Positions 51,051 through 59,955 of a stretch of 64,000 nt of DNA are shown here, one piece after another. This stretch comes from Mangrovibrevibacter kandeliae (GTDB taxonomy: Bacteria > Pseudomonadota > Alphaproteobacteria > Rhizobiales > Rhizobiaceae), in contig NZ_JANIFJ010000002.1 in the NCBI RefSeq assembly GCF_024519155.1, positions 186,001 to 250,000 on the forward strand, written 5' to 3'. The number at the start of each line of letters is the position of its first letter. Positions within the stretch are counted from its first letter, which is position 1. A model generated the notes under the pieces. It saw nothing but the letters and a program-made list of their open reading frames with translations. It had not been told where the DNA came from and ran no database searches. The position numbers were made by a program, and so were the translations under genes.

Positions 51051-51180
51051 ATGCGATGTTGGACTGACGGCTGTGGATCACAAACGATCAGTGGCGCATC
51101 TGTTTCCGCTGCACCGGCGCCCAGGATGAGATTGCGCCAATCGAGAATGGCGGCGTCGAGCGTAGGGCGCGGATCGGCTT

Positions 51181-52428
51181 TCAAAACAGGCTCAGCTGCT
51201 CGGCCCGCGGCGCCACCACCGTCCGCAGACCCTCCCGGTCGGTGAGGCCGCCGGGAGACCAGTCCAGCGCGGTGATGAACGGGCGCACCTTCGACAGCGA
51301 CTGGCAGAGCCGACCGACATCCTCGAGCCGCAGCGTGCGATGCCGCCGAGTGGAAAGCAGCCGGTCGACGACCTTGGCGCCGAGACCGGGCACGCGCAGC
51401 AGCATCTCACGTGGCGCGCGGTTGACGTCGACCGGGAAGCGGTCGCGGTGCTTCAGCGCCCAGGCAAGCTTCGGATCGATCGCAAGATCGAGCATCCCGT
51501 CGTCGCCGCCGGCGACGATTTCGCCGCGCTCGAAGCCGTAGAACCGCATCAGCCAGTCGGCCTGGTAGAGCCGATGCTCGCGCATCAAGGGCGGGCGCGT
51601 GAGCGGCAGGCGGTTCGACGCATCGGGAATCGGCGAGAAGGCGGAGTAGTAGACGCGCCGCAGGCCGTAGGAGCCGTAAAGGTTCTCCGAACGGGTGAGG
51701 ATCGCCGCATCGTCGGCACCGTCCGCACCGATGATCATCTGCGTCGACTGTCCGCCGGGCGCAAACCGCTTCGGCTTTGCCCGGTCGCGCTTTTCGCCTT
51801 TGCCTTCCTCGATCTTCAGCCGCAGGTGCCCCATCGAGCGGCGGATGTCGCGCGGCTTCTTCTCGGGCGCCATCGCCTCCAGCGAAAGGTCGGTCGGCAG
51901 CTCGATGTTGATCGACAGGCGGTCGGCGAACAGACCCGCCTCCTCGAGCAGGAGCGGCGAGGCATCCGGGATCGTCTTCAGATGGATGTAGCCGGAGAAA
52001 TTCTCCTCCAGCCGCAGCTTTCGGGCGATCGCGACCATCTGCTCCATCGTGTAGTCGGAGCTCTGGATGATCCCGGACGAGAGGAACAGGCCCTCGATGT
52101 AGTTGCGCCGGTAGAAGGCCATCGTGAGCCGGACGACCTCGTCCACCGAGAACCGGGCGCGCGCCACGTTCGACGAGGAGCGGTTCACGCAGTAGGCGCA
52201 GTCGTAGATGCAGAAGTTGGTCATCAGGATCTTCAGGAGCGAGATGCACCGCCCGTCCGGCGCATAGGCGTGGCAGATCCCCGAGCCTTCGGTCGAGCCG
52301 ATGCCCTTCGACTTCAGCGAGTCCCGCTTCTGCGTCCCGCTCGAGGCACAGGAGGCGTCGTACTTGGCGGCGTCCGAGAGGATCGCCAGCTTGTCTTTTA
52401 GCGTGGTCTTGGCCATACGGACAGGCAT
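51181..52428 (-). CDS. Radical-SAM, helix-hairpin-helix DNA modification/repair protein
   Basis: A 415-residue protein matching the TIGR03916-type putative DNA repair family. The radical-SAM cluster motif is C73-x3-C77-x2-C80 (CIYDCAYC), preceded by a further conserved Cys set (DASCASSG, GICHAYAPDGRC). The C-terminal part has a helix-hairpin-helix (MLLRVPGLGAKVVDRLL) for DNA contact. The ATG at 52428 has AGGAA 5 bases upstream; 52416 is an alternative. Its usual partner is the DUF4130-UdgX protein encoded next. The reaction has not been established. Confidence 0.88.
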   Translation of the reverse strand: MPVRMAKTTLKDKLAILSDAAKYDASCASSGTQKRDSLKSKGIGSTEGSGICHAYAPDGRCISLLKILMTNFCIYDCAYCVNRSSSNVARARFSVDEVVRLTMAFYRRNYIEGLFLSSGIIQSSDYTMEQMVAIARKLRLEENFSGYIHLKTIPDASPLLLEEAGLFADRLSINIELPTDLSLEAMAPEKKPRDIRRSMGHLRLKIEEGKGEKRDRAKPKRFAPGGQSTQMIIGADGADDAAILTRSENLYGSYGLRRVYYSAFSPIPDASNRLPLTRPPLMREHRLYQADWLMRFYGFERGEIVAGGDDGMLDLAIDPKLAWALKHRDRFPVDVNRAPREMLLRVPGLGAKVVDRLLSTRRHRTLRLEDVGRLCQSLSKVRPFITALDWSPGGLTDREGLRTVVAPRAEQLSLF

Positions 52429-52645
52429 AGCGTTCCTGCTCCGTTCCTTCCAGTGGCGGAGGCCGGCGCTCACGAAAGGTTCAGCGAGGAGGCGTCCACC
52501 TGCCGCCCCGCAGGAACGTTCTCGTCCGCCACCCGTTGTGATGGTGAGGGACACGCGACCGCCGCATCAGTCTGGCGCGCCGCGCGGCTTTGCTGTTTGC
52601 AGGGGCGTATCGGGCGATGTCGGTCGACAACGACAGGACTCCATC

Positions 52646-53068
52646 ATGCGCTCCATCTTCACACATCTCACCGCCGGCACGCTGATCGCAGCCACCACAC
52701 TGGCGAGCTTCGGCGTCGCGCCGGCCGCCGCGCGGGACCGTCACCACGGCCACCGTGATCGGGAGCGTGCCATCGAGCGCTACTGCGACCATCACCGCGG
52801 CAACCGCGACTGCCGTGACTTCCGCCGTGGCCATGGCCACTGGGACGACCGTCACTACCAGCGCTTCTACCGCACGCATCGCAGCGGCTTCGACAACGGG
52901 GCGGCGGTGCTGTTCGGTCTGGCGGCGGGCGCCATCGCCGGTGCGGCCGCGAACTCCGGTTCGTCGAACTCGCATGTCGCACGCTGCGAGGCGCGCTATC
53001 GCTCCTACAACCGCCGCACCGACAGCTATCTCGGCTATGACGGCCGCCACCATCGCTGCACGCTCTGA
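52646..53068 (+). CDS. BA14K family protein, copy 1
   Basis: A 140-residue secreted or surface protein. The signal peptide (residues 1-31) ends AAAR; a His/Arg/Asp-rich region (HHGHRDRERAIERYCDHH) and a Gly/Ala hydrophobic segment (AAVLFGLAAGAIAGAAA) follow. The C-terminus carries the BA14K repeat HVARCEARYRSYNRRTDSYL, then DGRHHRC. BA14K proteins are lectin-like immunogens first seen in Brucella. An intrinsic terminator follows. A second copy of identical length lies downstream. Confidence 0.85.
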   Translation: MRSIFTHLTAGTLIAATTLASFGVAPAAARDRHHGHRDRERAIERYCDHHRGNRDCRDFRRGHGHWDDRHYQRFYRTHRSGFDNGAAVLFGLAAGAIAGAAANSGSSNSHVARCEARYRSYNRRTDSYLGYDGRHHRCTL

Positions 53069-53091
53069 CGCAGCCTGCGTCTGCCAACGAG

Positions 53092-53118
53092 AAAGCCGGC
53101 CTTCGCGCCGGCTTTTTT
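53092..53118 (+). terminator. Intrinsic terminator after BA14K copy 1
   Basis: AGCCGGC (53094-53100), loop CTTCGC, GCCGGCT (53107-53113), then a run of T to 53118. A-T pairs extend the stem at its base. Confidence 0.9.
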
Positions 53119-53318
53119 CATGTGCGCGCCCCGATCGGCCGCGCGCGCGTTCCCGTAGCGCCTGTCGCTTGGCCGGCGCGGCAACAAAACGCGGGTCGTC
53201 CGCGCAACCTGCCGCGTCGGCCCGGCGTTTTCAGCGGCGTAAGGGAGCTTCAAAGGGTCCGGGCCGCTGCGTCGCGGAAGGAAGCCGCGGGGGCCGGACG
53301 GTTTCGGGAGTGCATGAC

Positions 53319-53741
53319 ATGCGCAGATTGATCACCACGCTCGCCGCCGGCGCTCTGCTCGCCACCGGCAGCCTCGGGCTCGCCGCCGCGCCGGCCGCAG
53401 CCCAGGATTGGGACCACCACCATCGCTACTACGGCCACCACGACCACTGGCGCGGCCACCACAACGGCTGGAACGGCAACGGGGTCGGCATCGGAATCGC
53501 AGGCCTCGCGGCCGGCGCGCTCATCGGCGGCGCGATCGCCAACTCCTACGATCCCTATCCCCGATACTACGGCGGTCCGGTCTACTATGAACGTGGGCCG
53601 GTCTACTACGAGCGCGCCACGCCGCTCTATCGCGTCGGCGGTTCGCATGCGCGCGCCTGTGCCATCCGCTATCGCACCTACGACCCGGTGAGCGACACCT
53701 TCATCGGTCGCGGCGGCCGGCACTATATCTGCCGTCTCTGA
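53319..53741 (+). CDS. BA14K family protein, copy 2
   Basis: A 140-residue paralogue of the preceding BA14K protein. The signal peptide (MRRLITTLAAGALLATGSLG and on) ends near AAAQ. A His/Tyr/Gly-rich part (WDHHHRYYGHHDHWRGHHNG), a Gly/Ala/Ile hydrophobic segment and a Tyr-rich repeat (GGPVYYERGPVYYERATP) follow. It ends in the BA14K motif CAIRYRTYDPVSDTFIG, then GRHYIC. The ATG at 53319 is preferred over a GTG three codons earlier. It is followed by its own terminator. Confidence 0.85.
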   Translation: MRRLITTLAAGALLATGSLGLAAAPAAAQDWDHHHRYYGHHDHWRGHHNGWNGNGVGIGIAGLAAGALIGGAIANSYDPYPRYYGGPVYYERGPVYYERATPLYRVGGSHARACAIRYRTYDPVSDTFIGRGGRHYICRL

Positions 53742-53751
53742 TCACCGGAAT

Positions 53752-53782
53752 GGCCGGAGCGGTTGCCGCTCCGGCCTTTTTT
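53752..53782 (+). terminator. Intrinsic terminator after BA14K copy 2
   Basis: GGCCGGAGCGG (53752-53762), loop TTG, CCGCTCCGGCC (53766-53776), then six T. The stem has 11 perfect pairs. Confidence 0.93.
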
Positions 53783-53819
53783 GTCTGCCAGATGCCCGGC
53801 GGACCGAACAGCATGAGGG

Positions 53820-54620
53820 TTATGCGACCTTTGCGACGGCCCGTTTGGTGACGACGGTCACGAGATTGGCGCGGTAGATCGACGAGCCGTGAAGATCGGA
53901 CAGCATCAGTCCGGCATCGACAGTGAGACGATCCAGGGCCGCCGGGTCGAACGTCTGTGTCAAAGCCTGTTCCGCCGCACTCCAGCGGAAGACGCCGTCC
54001 GCCCCCGCACCGGTCACCCCCACCCGCACGTCAGTGCCGCGGCGCGCGACATAGGCCCCGCACATCGCATACCGGGAGGCGGGATTGCGGAACTTCTCGT
54101 AGGCGCTGGCATCCGGCGCCTCGAAGGAGACGGCGGTGACGATCTCGCCCTCCTCCAACGCCGTCTCGAACAGTCCGCGGAAGAAGTCCGCCGCGGGGAC
54201 TTCACGCCGATCCGTGTGAATCAGGCCGTCCAGCGCGAGCAACGCGGCAGGGTAGTCGGCTGCGGGGTCGTTGTTGGCGACCGAGCCGCCGATGGTGCCC
54301 ATGTGGCGCACCGCGGGGTCACCGATCAGTCCGGCAAGCTCCGCGAAGCCCGGAGCGACCGCGCGGATGTCGGCGCTTTCGGCAATCTCTCCATGCGTCA
54401 TTCCACCGCCGATGCAGACGCGCCGCGCATCGACTGCAATACCCTTCATCTCGGGGACGTGGCGCAGGTCGATCAGGTCCGACGGGGCGGCGAGCCGCTG
54501 CTTCATCGTCGGAAGCAGCGTCATGCCGCCGGAGAGGAACTTGCCCTCCCCGCCGCTTTCCCCTGCAATGCGCACGGCGTCGGCGACCGAACTCGCGCGG
54601 TGATAGGTGGTCTCGTACAT
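53820..54620 (-). CDS. Molybdenum hydroxylase FAD subunit (CoxM-like)
   Basis: A 266-residue FAD-binding subunit of a xanthine-dehydrogenase/CO-dehydrogenase-type complex. FAD motifs are KFLSGGMTLLPTMKQRL near residue 28 and the GTIGGSVANNDPAADYPAALL segment near residue 108; the C-terminal CO-dehydrogenase flavoprotein domain begins near residue 170. The ATG at 54620 has GGGAGGA upstream. It is the third gene, 17 bases after coxL, passing electrons from the iron-sulfur subunit to FAD. Confidence 0.9.
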   Translation of the reverse strand: MYETTYHRASSVADAVRIAGESGGEGKFLSGGMTLLPTMKQRLAAPSDLIDLRHVPEMKGIAVDARRVCIGGGMTHGEIAESADIRAVAPGFAELAGLIGDPAVRHMGTIGGSVANNDPAADYPAALLALDGLIHTDRREVPAADFFRGLFETALEEGEIVTAVSFEAPDASAYEKFRNPASRYAMCGAYVARRGTDVRVGVTGAGADGVFRWSAAEQALTQTFDPAALDRLTVDAGLMLSDLHGSSIYRANLVTVVTKRAVAKVA

Positions 54621-54637
54621 CGTGTCCTCCCGCCCGC

Positions 54638-56983
54638 TCAGCCGACCGTCTTCAGCGCCGCCCAGACCTTCTGGGGCGTCGCCGGCATCGTCAGGTCGTT
54701 GGTTCCGATCGCATCGGTGATGGCGTTGATGACCGCCGGCGGAGAACCGATCGCCCCCGCCTCGCCACAGCCTTTCATCCCCAAGGGATTCGACGGCGTT
54801 CGCGTCTCGGTCGTCGAGACGACGAAGTTCGGCAGGTCGTAGGCGCGGGGCATGGTGTAGTCCATGAACGACGCGGTCACGAGCTGCCCGGCCTCGTCGT
54901 AGGAGACGCCCTCCAGGAGCGCCTGGCCGATGCCCTGCGCGATGCCGCCATGCACCTGCCCCTCGACGATCATCGGGTTGATCACCCGGCCGAAATCGTC
55001 GGCAGCAACGAACTGCAGCACCTCCGTCTTGCCGGTCTCGGGGTCGACTTCGACCTCGCAGATGTAGCAGCCGGCCGGGAAAGTGAAGTTCTGCGGGTCG
55101 TAGAACGCGCCTTCCTTCAGGCCGGGCTCCATGCCGTCCGGCAGGTTGTGGCCGGTGTAGGCGGCAAGGCACACTTCATGCCAGCCGAGCTTGCGGTCGG
55201 TGCCGGCGATCCGCACCTCGCCGCCGGAGATCTCGATGTCGCCCTCGTCCGCCTCGAGGAGATGCGCGGCGATCTTCTTCGCCTTCGCCTCCACCTTGTC
55301 GAGCGCCTTGACGATCGCCGACATGCCGACCGCACCGGAGCGCGAACCGTAGGTGCCCATGCCGAACTGCACCTTGTCGGTGTCGCCGTGGATCACCTGG
55401 ACATTGTCGACCGGCAGGCCAAAGCGCTCGGCGATCAGCTGGGCGAAGGTGGTCTCGTGCCCCTGGCCGTGACTGTGCGAGCCGGTTAGGATCTCGACCG
55501 TGCCGACCGGGTTGACCCGCACCTCGGCCGATTCCCAGAGCCCGACGCCGGCGCCGAGCGAGCCCACCGCCTTCGACGGCGCGATGCCGCAGGCCTCGAT
55601 GTAGCAGCTCATGCCGAGCCCGCGCAGCTTGCCCTTGGCGGCGGCCTCGGTCCGCCGCGCCTCGAAGCCTGCAACGTCCGCAGCCGCCATCGCCGCGTTC
55701 AGGGAGGCGTCGAAGTCGCCGGCGTCATAGGTCATGATCACCTGCGTCTGGTACGGGAAGGATCGGATGAAGTTCTTGCGGCGCAGCTCCGCCGGCGAGA
55801 CGCCGAGCTCACGCGCCGCCGTCTCCATCGTCCGCTCCAGGACGTAGGTCGCCTCCGGCCGCCCGGCGCCGCGATAGGCGTCCACCGGCACGGTGTTGGT
55901 GTAGACCGTGCGCACGTTGGCGTGGATCGCAGGGATGTCGTACTGGCCCGACAGGAGCGTCGCGTAGAGATAGGTCGGCACCGAGGACGAGAAGAGCGAC
56001 ATGTAGGCGCCGAGATTGGCGATGGTGTCGACCTTGAGGCCGAGGATCTTGTGCTCGGCGTCAAGCGCCAGCTCCACCTCGGTGACGTGGTCGCGCCCGT
56101 GCGCGTCGGTGAGGAACGCCTCGGTCCGGTCGCTCGTCCACTTCACCGGCACGCCGGTGCGCCTGGACGCCCAGAGGCAGACGATCTCCTCCGGATAGAT
56201 GTAGATCTTCGAGCCGAAACCGCCGCCGACGTCCGGCGCGATCACCCGCAGCTTGTGCTCCGGCGCAACGTTGTAGAAGGCGCTCATCACCAGTCGGGCG
56301 ACGTGCGGGTTCTGCGAGGTCGTCCAGAGCGTGTAATGGTCGTCGGCGGCGTCGTACTGGCCGAGCGCCGCGCGCGGCTCCAGCGGGTTCGGCACCAGGC
56401 GGTTGTTGACGATGTGCAGCTTCGTCACGTGCGCCGCGCCCGCAAAGGCGGCGTCCGTCTTCGCCTTGTCGCCGAGTTCCCAGTCGAAGATCAGGTTGCC
56501 CGGCGCCTCCGGATGCAGCTGCGGCGCGCCCGGCTCCAGCGCCTTGGCCGCCTCGATCACCGCCGGCAGTTCCTCGTAGGTCACCGCGACCGCCTCCGCA
56601 GCATCGCGCGCCTCGTCGCGGCTGCGCGCCACGACGACGGCGACGGCCTGCCCGACATGGCGCACCACGTCCGCCGCGAGCGCCGGCCAGGCGCCCATCT
56701 TCATCGGCGAGCCGTCCTTGGAGTGGACCATCCACCCGCAGATGAGGTTGCCGATGCCGTCGCCCCGCAGGTCCTCGCCGGTCAGCACGCCGACGACGCC
56801 GGGCATCGACTTCGCCGCACCCGTGTCGACACCGCCGATCTTCGCGTGGGCATGCGGCGAACGGACGAACACGGCATAGGCCATGCCAGGCACGCTCATG
56901 TCGTCGACGTAGCGGCCGCGTCCGGTGATGAAGCGTCGATCCTCCTTGCGCAGGACCTTCGCGCCGATGCCTTCGACACCCAT
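54638..56983 (-). CDS. Molybdenum hydroxylase large subunit, form II CoxL-like
   Basis: A 781-residue molybdopterin-cytosine-dinucleotide subunit. The active-site loop reads AYRGAGR at residues 369-375, the form II signature, rather than the AYRCSFR of true CO dehydrogenases. MPT-binding segments include DVGGGFGSKIY, SGSHSHGQGHETTF-like (GSHSHGQGHETTF) and the catalytic Glu in GCGEAGAIGSPPAVINA. So it oxidises some carbonyl, heterocyclic or aldehyde compound, not necessarily CO. The ATG at 56983 has GGGAGG upstream; an ATG at 57025 is less likely. Confidence 0.92.
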   Translation of the reverse strand: MGVEGIGAKVLRKEDRRFITGRGRYVDDMSVPGMAYAVFVRSPHAHAKIGGVDTGAAKSMPGVVGVLTGEDLRGDGIGNLICGWMVHSKDGSPMKMGAWPALAADVVRHVGQAVAVVVARSRDEARDAAEAVAVTYEELPAVIEAAKALEPGAPQLHPEAPGNLIFDWELGDKAKTDAAFAGAAHVTKLHIVNNRLVPNPLEPRAALGQYDAADDHYTLWTTSQNPHVARLVMSAFYNVAPEHKLRVIAPDVGGGFGSKIYIYPEEIVCLWASRRTGVPVKWTSDRTEAFLTDAHGRDHVTEVELALDAEHKILGLKVDTIANLGAYMSLFSSSVPTYLYATLLSGQYDIPAIHANVRTVYTNTVPVDAYRGAGRPEATYVLERTMETAARELGVSPAELRRKNFIRSFPYQTQVIMTYDAGDFDASLNAAMAAADVAGFEARRTEAAAKGKLRGLGMSCYIEACGIAPSKAVGSLGAGVGLWESAEVRVNPVGTVEILTGSHSHGQGHETTFAQLIAERFGLPVDNVQVIHGDTDKVQFGMGTYGSRSGAVGMSAIVKALDKVEAKAKKIAAHLLEADEGDIEISGGEVRIAGTDRKLGWHEVCLAAYTGHNLPDGMEPGLKEGAFYDPQNFTFPAGCYICEVEVDPETGKTEVLQFVAADDFGRVINPMIVEGQVHGGIAQGIGQALLEGVSYDEAGQLVTASFMDYTMPRAYDLPNFVVSTTETRTPSNPLGMKGCGEAGAIGSPPAVINAITDAIGTNDLTMPATPQKVWAALKTVG

Positions 56984-57056
56984 GCCCGTTCCTCCCGATG
57001 CTGTCGACGGACGCGCCCGGGTCATCTCGGCGCGGCCGGCAGAAAAGCCGTGCCGG

Positions 57057-57551
<495 letters not shown>

Positions 57552-57972
57552 GCGGATCCTCCCGTGTCGGCCGCCGGCGACTTCTGCCGCTCTGATGGCC
57601 GTATCGCCGCCGTCTCCCAACGGCGGACGTTGCGAGATTGCCCGCTGCCGTGCCGCCCGGCAAGGGGAAATCTGGAAGCGTTCCAGATCGTGACGGGCGG
57701 GACGCGAGGCGCCGCAGTCCTCAGAAGGCGCCGCAACCGACCCACTCGAACTCCCGGCCCCATGCAAGCTATGGTAAACAAAGTCTTATCGGGGTGTGGC
57801 GCAATCGGCACATGCTGGCGACAAGCCGCATCCCTGCGATTGTGTCTCCCGCAAATCTCCGCATTTTTGGTGTCGTTCACTGAAAGCTTGTGAGCAGATG
57901 CCGCGGTATCACCGGGTCCGCGGCGCAGATGCGCGGCATGACGAACGAGTTCGAGGGTACGCCTTGGTCCCG
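57552..57972. other. Divergent intergenic region, coxS and tamA
   Basis: About 420 bases holding both promoters. No gene is convincing, although tamA might begin earlier, at the ATG at 57898. The main visible structure is a long palindrome at 57670-57688, listed separately. A less GC-rich stretch at 57760-57880 may hold the tamA promoter. Confidence 0.5.
57670..57688. promoter_or_regulatory. Perfect palindrome upstream of the molybdenum hydroxylase operon
   Basis: ATCTGGAA-GCG-TTCCAGAT has perfect 8-base arms around three bases, about 120 bases before the coxS ATG. Length and symmetry suit an operator for a dimeric regulator. No regulator gene is adjacent. Confidence 0.55.
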
Positions 57973-59955
57973 ATGCGGAAATACAAGATGCGGCGGCAGG
58001 CCGAACGCCCGCGGCAGCGGCGCGGCACCGTGTTCGGCACCGCCTGCCTCGGCGCGGCACTCACCTTCGGGAGCATCTCTCCGGCACTCAGCTTCGAGTT
58101 CCTCGGCTTCAAGTTCTTCGAGAAGGAGGACGCCAACGCGCTGGTGCTCGACCCGGTCAACTACACGGTCACGCTGACGGTCGAGCCGGCCGACAAGGAT
58201 CTCCAGGACATACTCGAAAAGGCCTCTACGCTGGTTGCCCAGGAGGACGAGCCGGTGTCCGGCTCCCTCGGCCTCTTGTCGCGCGCCAACAACGACCGCA
58301 AGCGGATCGTAGCCGCGCTCTACGAGAACGCGCGCTACGACGGCGTCGTGAAGATCTTCATCGAAGGGCAGGACGTCGACACCCTGCCGCCGGATACGAA
58401 GTTCGACACCGCGCAGCCGGTGCCGGTGCTGATCACCGTCGACCCCGGCCAGAGCTTCACGATGGGCCGGGTGGACATCCAGGTGAACGGCGTGCCGATC
58501 GATCCGGCGCCCTACGAGCTGGAGCCCGGCTCCGGCGCCCAGTCGGTGCGGCTCCTGCAGCAGGAGGGCAAGCTCCTGCAGGACCTCAGGAACGAGGGCC
58601 GCCCCTTCGTCGCCGTGACGCATCGCGACATCGTCGCCGATTCGGCCACCGGCCGGCTCGACTACGACATCGACATCTCGCCCGGCGAGCCGGTGCCGTT
58701 CGGCGAGACGTCCGTGAGCGGCGCCAAGGACGTCGATCCGGGCTTCATCGCCTACATGGCCGGCATCGAACCCGGCACGATCTTCGCCCCGAAGGACCTG
58801 GAAAAGGCGCGCGATCGCCTCGTCAAGCTCGGCGTCTTCTCCTCCGTCACCGTGAAGGAAGCCAAGGCTCAGGCCGCGGACGGCACGATCCCGGTCGCGG
58901 TGGAGGTCGGCGAGCGGAAGTTCCGTTATTTCGGCTTCGGCGCCACCTATTCCAACACCGAAGGCGGCGGCGTCTCCGGCTATTGGGGCCACCGCAACCT
59001 GTTCGGCCACGCCGAAAGCATCCGCCTCGACGCCTCGGTGTCGCGGATCGGGGCAAACCTTGTCGAGAGCGACACCCAGCGCGCGACCGACGAGCTCGAC
59101 TACAGCGCCGGCGTCGAGTTCCGCAAACCCGGCGTGCTCGGGCCGGATTCGGTCTATGTCGGCTCGCTGAAGGCGCTGACCGAGCACCCGCTCGCCTACG
59201 ACCGCAAGGCGGTGATCGGCTCGTCGGGGGTCGAGTACAACCTCACCGACACGCAGACGCTCGCCGTCGCGCTGCAGGGCGAGTATGCCGAGATCACCGA
59301 CTATCTCGGCACGCGCGACTACATCACGGCCTCGGTGCCGATCACCTACACCTACGACGGGCGGGACGACAAACTGAACCCGACCGAAGGGTTCTACGCC
59401 AAGCTCTTCGCCGAGCCGACCTACGAGATCGAGGGGGCGACGCCCTTCCTCAAGACGCGCGCCGACCTGTCGAGCTACCTCTCGCTCACCGAGAGCGACC
59501 GCCTCATCCTCGCCGGTCGCGTCGCCTACGGCGCGATCTTCGGTGCCGACGAGCCAGAGGACGTGCCGAACAACCGCCGCTTCTACGCCGGCGGCGGCGG
59601 TTCGGTGCGCGGCTACAGCTTCCAGTCGATCGGCCCCTACTTCCCCGACTTCACCCTGCCGGGCGCGAACGAAGACTTCGAGGACACGCCGCGTGGCGGC
59701 CTGTCGCTGTTCGAGGCCTCGGGCGAGGTGCGCATCGGCATCACCGAAAACATCCAGATCGTGCCCTTCGTCGACGTCGGGGCGGTCGGCACCGAGCTGA
59801 CGCCCGACTTCTCCAACCTCAAGATCGGCGTCGGCGTCGGAGCGCGCTACCTGACGAGCTTCGGCCCGATCCGCATCGATGTCGGCCTGCCGCTGGACAA
59901 GGGTCCGCGCGACGCCGACTTTGAGATCTATGCCGGCATCGGACAGTCCTTCTGA
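57973..59955 (+). CDS. tamA: Outer-membrane translocation and assembly protein TamA
   Basis: A 660-residue Omp85-family protein. The signal peptide spans roughly residues 1-36 (ALTFGSISPALS end). POTRA domains follow to about residue 320, with VEVGERKFRYFGFGATYSNTEGGG at the barrel entry. The C-terminal 16-strand barrel has FYAGGGGSVRGYSFQSIGP, the conserved L6 VRGY motif, and a final beta strand ending in F (YAGIGQSF). The ATG at 57973 is chosen because the signal peptide then starts properly; the ATG at 57898 would add 25 residues. It overlaps tamB by one base (TGATG). Confidence 0.9.
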   Translation: MRKYKMRRQAERPRQRRGTVFGTACLGAALTFGSISPALSFEFLGFKFFEKEDANALVLDPVNYTVTLTVEPADKDLQDILEKASTLVAQEDEPVSGSLGLLSRANNDRKRIVAALYENARYDGVVKIFIEGQDVDTLPPDTKFDTAQPVPVLITVDPGQSFTMGRVDIQVNGVPIDPAPYELEPGSGAQSVRLLQQEGKLLQDLRNEGRPFVAVTHRDIVADSATGRLDYDIDISPGEPVPFGETSVSGAKDVDPGFIAYMAGIEPGTIFAPKDLEKARDRLVKLGVFSSVTVKEAKAQAADGTIPVAVEVGERKFRYFGFGATYSNTEGGGVSGYWGHRNLFGHAESIRLDASVSRIGANLVESDTQRATDELDYSAGVEFRKPGVLGPDSVYVGSLKALTEHPLAYDRKAVIGSSGVEYNLTDTQTLAVALQGEYAEITDYLGTRDYITASVPITYTYDGRDDKLNPTEGFYAKLFAEPTYEIEGATPFLKTRADLSSYLSLTESDRLILAGRVAYGAIFGADEPEDVPNNRRFYAGGGGSVRGYSFQSIGPYFPDFTLPGANEDFEDTPRGGLSLFEASGEVRIGITENIQIVPFVDVGAVGTELTPDFSNLKIGVGVGARYLTSFGPIRIDVGLPLDKGPRDADFEIYAGIGQSF

